Below are positions 58,294-64,000 of a DNA stretch of 64,000 nt, piece by piece. Where the stretch lies: NCBI RefSeq assembly GCF_010015445.1, contig NC_053112.1, positions 1,706,312-1,770,311 on the forward strand, read 5' to 3'. Source of the stretch: Perca fluviatilis (lineage: Eukaryota; Chordata; Actinopteri; Perciformes; Percidae). How positions within the stretch are numbered: the first letter of the stretch is position 1; the number at the start of each line of letters is the position of its first letter. The notes below the pieces were generated by a model that worked only from the letters and a program-made list of their open reading frames with translations, did not search any database and had not been told where the DNA came from. Made by a program: the position numbers and the translations under genes.

Positions 58294-58824
58294 ATTAGGG
58301 GACCACTAAGGCCTATGTAAAATAGACTTCAGATACAGTATTAGGGGACCACTAAGGTCTATATAAAAGAGACTTCAGATACAGTATTAGGGGACCACTA
58401 AGGTCTATATAAAAGAGACTTCAGATACAGTATTAGGGGACCACTAAGGTCTATATAAAAGAGACTTCAGATACAGTATTAGGGGACCACTAAGGTCTAT
58501 ATAAAAGAGACTTCAGATACAGTATTAGGGGACCACTAAGGCCTATATAAAAGAGACTTCAGATACAGTATTAGGGGACCACTAAGGTCTATATAAAAGA
58601 GACTTCAGATACAGTATTAGGGGACCACTAAGGTCTATATAAAAGAGACTTCAGATACAGTATTAGGGGACCACTAAGGTCTATATAAAAGAGACTTCAG
58701 ATACAGTATTAGGGGACCACTAAGGTCTATATAAAAGAGACTTCAGATACAGTATTAGGGGACCACTAAGGTCTATATAAAAGAGACTTCAGATACAGTA
58801 TTAGGGGACCACTAAGGTCTATAT
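58294..58824. repeat. 46-bp minisatellite, TRIM D block
   Basis: About 12 units, more uniform than the array in A. Each has a plus-strand TATATAAAAG block. The hAT insertion ends it. Confidence 0.92.
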
Positions 58825-58998
58825 CGAGTGTCGGCAACCTTTTGATATGAAGTGCCCTTTTCAAAATTTCTTGTTTATCAGTGTGCCATGTTATGTTTTA
58901 TTATGACATCACATCAAAATGTAATATCCAGGGAATCTGTAATTTTATTCCATAACAACATTTGATAACATTTATTTCTCATAATCATGACCTTGGTA

Positions 58999-59044
<46 letters not shown>

Positions 59045-60330
59045 GTGGAAACATGGTTTCAGTATGCAGTCCTGATTGGTGGGCTGACAAAAATATCACT
59101 GTTATAGAGCCTGAAGCGAAAAGTTGTGGAAAAGCCCAGCTTTAATGATGAATGGACTGAGAGGTCCTGTATGCCTCATTTTCAATGAAACGATGCTGTG
59201 GCAAAATAATAATAACACAAGCAGCATCATTATCAAGAATGAAGAACACGAACATAACGATTGCGTCATCGACGTATATTAAGTAGCCACATGTATTTGT
59301 TTTGGTCTGAAAATGCATCCTTATTTACCGCTCCAGCGGAGAGGACGGTTTCTTCAGCCAGCTTAAGTTTATAAGAATTTGTCCAAATTTCAACATTCCC
59401 TGCAAACTAAGATAAACAGACTACAAACCCGACAGCGTTTGTTTTAGCTTGTTTTGTAAAAATGCTATGCTATTGCTATGCTAATGCTATGTGCAGAGTA
59501 TAGCTGTGTTTGCGTAAAACAGCGGTGGACAAGAGTGGACTGAGCAGACTGAGCAGATTGATATATCGCTTTCTACATGTTGATGCTGGTCTACACAGGT
59601 GAGTGCATTGATAAGTATTGGCTTTTAACTCACGAAGGTTTAATTGTAGCCTCCTTACAGTAATAAGACTAGCGTTAGTTCATCTGCCTCAGCGGCCGTT
59701 GGTAATAACTTTGTATTGTTCCCAGTCAGAGATAGGAATCAATCAAACTACCGTAAATAACAGGTTGCTCACGAAGCGATTTATATTTTCCTCCGTGGGT
59801 GCTGACAACGCGCACCCTTTAAAAAAAAAGGTTGTCAAAAATGTTTGCATTTCAGAACCTTAGGAAATGGACACAAACACACACACGGCATACTAAAGCC
59901 GTGAAACTCAGGACAGCGCCACTTCTCACAGATGGAGGCGTTTACAGATAAGGATTGGTGAGGAGAAGTTTAATCAATTATATCAATTTCAATGCCACCG
60001 CCATGACCAATCACACTATGACAGACACTCCACTTAGCACCACCTGCAATGTTTAATATTAAATGAATGTAAAATGAACTGGCAGTCTGGCACGTGGGTG
60101 CTCAGTATATTCCGTGGGTGCTCGAGCTCCGGAGCACCACGGTATCGGCACCTATAATTAGGCGCAACTGTGAACGTTGTAATTTGGCATGCGGATGAGA
60201 GAGTGCTTCAGCATTTCAACCATGATTTCAACACATCAATAACTCTCTTGCACACATATTGCCAGCGTGCCATTGGTTAAGGTCCGCTGCCGATGGTGGC
60301 ACGCGCGTGCCCTAAGGTTGCCGCCCCCTG
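58825..60330. mobile_element. Non-autonomous hAT element, copy D
   Basis: Perfect 8-bp target duplication GTCTATAT (58817-58824 and 60331-60338). The right end, as complement, reads CAGGGGGCGGCAACCTTAGG; the left terminus CGAGTGTCGGCAACC is altered from the CAGGGG form. The internal (ATT)n tract (about 58999-59041) is longer than in copy B. No transposase. Confidence 0.87.
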
Positions 60331-60375
60331 GTCTATATAAAAGCATCAAAAAGCAGAATGTCATAAGACCTTTAA

Positions 60376-63300
60376 AGGGGTGATAGAATGATTATATAGG
60401 GTATTTCACACTTTTCCTTATGGTCTCCTAATGGGGTATGTAACATTAGTTGGGCTGAAAATGGCCTGGTTGATATTTTATTGGCCCTTATGCATCCCTG
60501 TGTTTTGGCCCTATTTGTAACAAGAGCTTTTCTTCCAAATATGGTATGCTCGTGAATATTTAGATGAGCGCTGCGCTGATTGGTTGATCGAATTGCCATA
60601 GCAGACTTTAGAGAAGCGACAGAATGTCATATTCCAGACACTGCAATGTTTCCTTAACCAAATTCACTTCTGAGACTTTTTTGTGTGAGAGAAATCAACT
60701 ATATAAAGCCCAAATATGGGCCGTTTACGAAAATTGATGGCTAATTGCAAATATGGTAAGACTGTGTGTCGGACTTCAGCGGTGGTGCTGCTGCCTCGCC
60801 CGGCCGCTTCCTCCACAGACCCGGTCTGCTGTGAGCTCCGTTAGGCTGGCAGCCCTGACAGAGCTCCAGGGCCTGCAGCTCCTCTCTTCCTGCTAGCTAA
60901 ATGGCCCGTTGTGTGAGAGGCGCGCGGTCAGCGAAGCTTGTCACACCCATAGATATAGAACAATAGATATGACATGACGTCATAATTTAGGGCCATAACT
61001 GTCCGCCATCTTACTAGGGTTCTGTTTACAATTGTCACCTATGGCAGCAATATGGCTGTGCAGCACCTAACTGCTTTACCAGAAGGACCAAAGAGACCCA
61101 GGAGGCTGCCATCACTTTCCACACGCTCAGTAGGAGTAGATAGAGTATTTTTTCTCTTCTTTTTTAATTATAAATACAGAAACGTATGGTGAACTAGCTA
61201 GCTAGCTAGTTACGTTGCCCAGCAACTGTTAACAGACCGGCTGAGATGTCAGTTATTGGTGATTGCTAGCTAGCTCTTAACATCATTTATGAACAGAAAA
61301 CATCGTTTTAGTTGATTGATTTTTACCTCAAATAAGACATTTAGTAACGTTAACGTTATAACAGTTTTTTAACACGTTTATTATTGACATACATACATTG
61401 ACTGCGGCGGCTGATTTCACTCAATCTGTGTTAAGTTTTCAGTTAAATTAAAGTTAACGACAAGTACTGTAACGTTACCGTTAAACAGACCAGCCGCACT
61501 TTTAGCTCCCCAAACATTAGCCATGTTGAATCCTGCTGTCAGTCATCATATATTAACTATTCTATTAACTATCTATTGTTGTCAGCTTACCTCATGCCTT
61601 TACACGATTTTCCTTTCAGTAAAGCAAATTAAAACTTAATAATCCATGTCTTGACGAGGTAAAGTAACTTCCAGAAAGCGTTCCTACTTCAGCAGCAAGT
61701 CTCCGCATTACTATCGTAAATGTAATTTTCATAACGTTAGCGCAATGAAAATTGCGACAAGTCCATCAGCAGTTCTGGTGAAGTCATTATAGTCTTTATC
61801 AACAAAAACTCATTGAAGCTAGCGAGGCTCTCCAACTACTCAGCTCATCATCTAAACTAACTCCATGCCGGCCGGTGACAGTAAGAAAACAAACGCAAAC
61901 AGGAAGTAACGGGGTTGATGGGAAATGTGGTCTTATAGTTGAGATTGACATTAAAAATATTGTTTAATGTATATTAGCCATTCAGAATACCAAAGACAGT
62001 TTTACATATTAAGTTCATGCAAAATTGAAAACATAAAATTATTACCTGCAATATAAATGCAAAATTATGAGATTATCTTCATAATTGAACACATTACTTG
62101 TTCTCTTGGAGCTATATCAATCAAAATTCCACCCAAATCTCTATTTTTTGTTTCTTTCTAGAAAGGCACAGTTGTCTTACAGTCATTACTTTGAATTAAA
62201 ACCACTATTGATGTATTGGTAGAAAAACATAAGGATTATAAAGACAACATGAGCCTCTCTCCCCATTGATTCCAATGGAAGCAATTCTAAAACTTAACCC
62301 TGGTAAGATGGCCGCCAAGTGCTTCCATCCTGGAATGGTAAGTCAGAATTACATGTCATATCTATTGTTCTATATCTATGGTTACACCAGCAATCTCTTA
62401 CCACATGTTACACACATGTCACGCCACTTAGCTATACAACATCTAAATGTCTTATAAAGCTAACAACGGTGTCCGATTTCAAGTTAATGAATATTTGTTA
62501 GCTATAAATCACGGATAGTTAGCTTCATTTTTGGTCGTAATTCGAGTATATTTACTGTTTGAATTTCGTCACGCCACTTATACAACGTCTAACTAAATGT
62601 CTTATAAACCTAACAACGGTGTCTGATTTCAAGTTAATGAATATTTGTGAATTCCAGAGGAATTCTAACAGGAGACTAGCCAGCTAGCTCTCATTGATAG
62701 AGCTACATCCAGCCGCAGGCTCTATCAATGAGACGCGGACAAGAGCCGTGTATTTCACCCATCGTTTGTTTAAATAACCCAACACATTATAATTACACAC
62801 ATTAATAGATTAACTGGAACCTGTGGTAAGAGATTGCTGGTGTAACAAGCTCGCTGACCGCGCTCTCACTCACACACACCTGGCATTAGGAAGAGGGGAA
62901 CTGCAGGCCCTGGAGCTCTGTCAGGGCACCAGGCGGGTATGAAGTGCCGTGGGTTGCCAGCCGTAACGGAGCTAACAGCAGGCCGGGGTCTGTGAAGGAA
63001 GGCAGGCCGGGCGGCGAGGCAGTAACCCAGGCAGCACTGGCCGCTGACGTCCGACACACAGTCGGACAAAATTTGCAATTAGACATCCATGTTTGTAAAA
63101 CGGCCCATATTTGAGCTTTACATAGTTGATTTATCGCATAAAAAAGTTTCAGAAGAGAATTTTGTAATGGAATAGCAGAGATCTGCCTGACCTAGCTAGA
63201 ATCAGAAGACTGCCTGATCTCAGGTCAGTTGTGTAGCCTATGTAAATGTTCTACCTGATCTCAGGTCAGTTGTGTAGCCTATGTAATGTTTAAGTGTGAC

Positions 63301-63532
63301 TGTTCTCTTTAATACACCCATGGGCTGACAAAGGTTCCGGTTTTGGGAGGTTGACGTCAACTTCCAGCTTTGTTGAGATTCGCCCGTTTTCAGCGGCAGT
63401 TTCAAAATATGAGATTTCCATAGTAAAGGCTGTCAGTGGGACTTTGAGCTCATATGTATGTCCCATTTACCCACCGAACTGTCGTTATTCAACTATGACA
63501 GGGTAAAATCAGTTTTGCATTCTATCACCCCT
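60376..63532. mobile_element. TTAA-target transposon with long inverted ends (Kolobok-like), copy D
   Basis: Same ends and TTAA flanks (60372-60375, 63533-63536) as 30067-33701. It is shorter because it lacks the 315-bp solo LTR and has two rather than six 41-bp VNTR units. The THAP-like fragment recurs near 61048-61125. No complete transposase. Confidence 0.75.
63209..63290. repeat. 41-bp VNTR, 2 units, block D
   Basis: Two units of the repeat that has six copies at 33213-33460. Confidence 0.9.
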
Positions 63533-63536
63533 TTAA

Positions 63537-63665
63537 GTACATAATTCCATATGTGTTCATTCATAGTTTTGATGCCTTCAGTGATAATCTACAATGTAAA
63601 TAGTTATGAAAATAAAAGGAAATGTATGAGAAGGTGTGTCCAAACTTTTGGCCTGTACTGTACAT
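63537..63665 (+). mobile_element. Tc1-like right-end fragment, block D
   Basis: Starts GTACATAATTCCATATGTG right after the TTAA and ends CTTTTGGCCTGTACTGTA. TTAAGTACATAA matches the internal order of fish Tc1 ends, so the TTAA at this side belongs to the Tc1 sequence. Confidence 0.75.
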
Positions 63666-63693
63666 ATTGTCAAACAGTTCATATTCTCTAGCT

Positions 63694-63749
63694 GCTTCAC
63701 AATAAAAGCCTCCCACTAGTTTTCTAGTGGAAAGCTTTTATTGTGAAAC
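63694..63749. repeat. Hairpin/AATAAA module, copy 9
   Basis: CTTCACAATAAAAGC is inverted against GCTTTTATTGTGAA; partner of copy 3. From here to 64000 the DNA is collinear with 33922-34166 and contains no gene. Confidence 0.7.
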
Positions 63750-64000
63750 GTATCAGAGGAAATAGAGGAAGCAGTGTGCAATCAGTAAACAGACAGAAAA
63801 CCACAGAGATTCAGTTCCAAGTTAAAAGGCGTCGTTGGATATGAGCCAGGTCTGCGCAGAGAATCGATCACGGCGATCGGCCCCGCAATGCTGCGTGGGT
63901 AGATTTGTGTCCGACTTGATCCCGACTTGCTCCGACGTCATGCACACGTGGGCAACGATAATCTCACGAGATCAAGGTGGCCGCAGTATTTAGAGCCAGG

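Larger units (their letters stand above)
57801..60371. mobile_element. TTAA-flanked MITE, copy D, with nested insertions
   Basis: Bounded by TTAA at 57797-57800 and 60372-60375. Same internal order as copy B: truncated LTR (about 57988-58293), 46-bp array (58294-58824), hAT (58825-60330). Confidence 0.85.

Overview
The window reads as AT-rich, repeat-dense DNA of a ray-finned fish, most likely a percomorph teleost. The signs are intronless-coding TRIM genes of the teleost bloodthirsty (btr/TRIM39-like) type, Tc1/mariner, Harbinger, hAT and TTAA-target DNA transposons, L1-Tx1, L2 and CR1-type LINEs, a tRNA-derived SINE, and long microsatellites. No bacterial or organellar gene organisation is present.

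The backbone is a minus-strand tandem family of four TRIM copies: A (13281-14942), B (25686-27337), C (39834-41480) and D (55943-57587). Only C has an uninterrupted RING / B-box1 / B-box2 / coiled-coil / PRY-SPRY frame (548 aa). D is broken by two single-base frameshifts, and A and B by many. Every copy has the same 3' flank, which holds one 63-bp unit and a hairpin-forming AATAAA module. Each is followed upstream by a 5' intron-like region loaded with nested transposons. Between the copies lie duplicated last exons of a U1A/U2B''-type snRNP gene on the plus strand (22201 and 36845).

Left to right: 1-2660 L1-Tx1 LINE; 2684-3310 63-bp minisatellite; 4350-10795 minus-strand L2 LINE split by unclassified DNA; 10800-13280 3' flank of TRIM A; 13281-14942 TRIM A; 15162-16427 TTAA MITE whose 46-bp array forms one arm of a ~2-kb palindrome (16086-18036); 18.1-21.0 kb mostly single-copy-looking DNA with a CRE/TATA promoter-like site; 21.6-25.7 kb snRNP exon and TRIM B 3' flank; 25.7-35.4 kb TRIM B, its TE-filled upstream intron and a candidate 5' exon; 35.6-39.8 kb second snRNP exon and TRIM C 3' flank; 39.8-43.4 kb TRIM C and its candidate 5' exon; 43.5-49.0 kb second L1-Tx1 LINE split by a Harbinger element, then a second 63-bp array; 49.3-53.2 kb CR1/L2-type LINE, a mariner element carrying a SINE, and TG/CA tracts; 53.4-64 kb TRIM D block, a duplicate of the TRIM B block.

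The most informative signal is the set of filled and empty transposon sites across the four copies. They give a relative history: B and D are sister blocks, C is the least invaded, and a solo LTR entered B only after the B/D duplication. Many differences between near-identical duplicates are 1-3 base indels at homopolymers or CG-rich spots, so some apparent pseudogene lesions may be consensus errors rather than biology.
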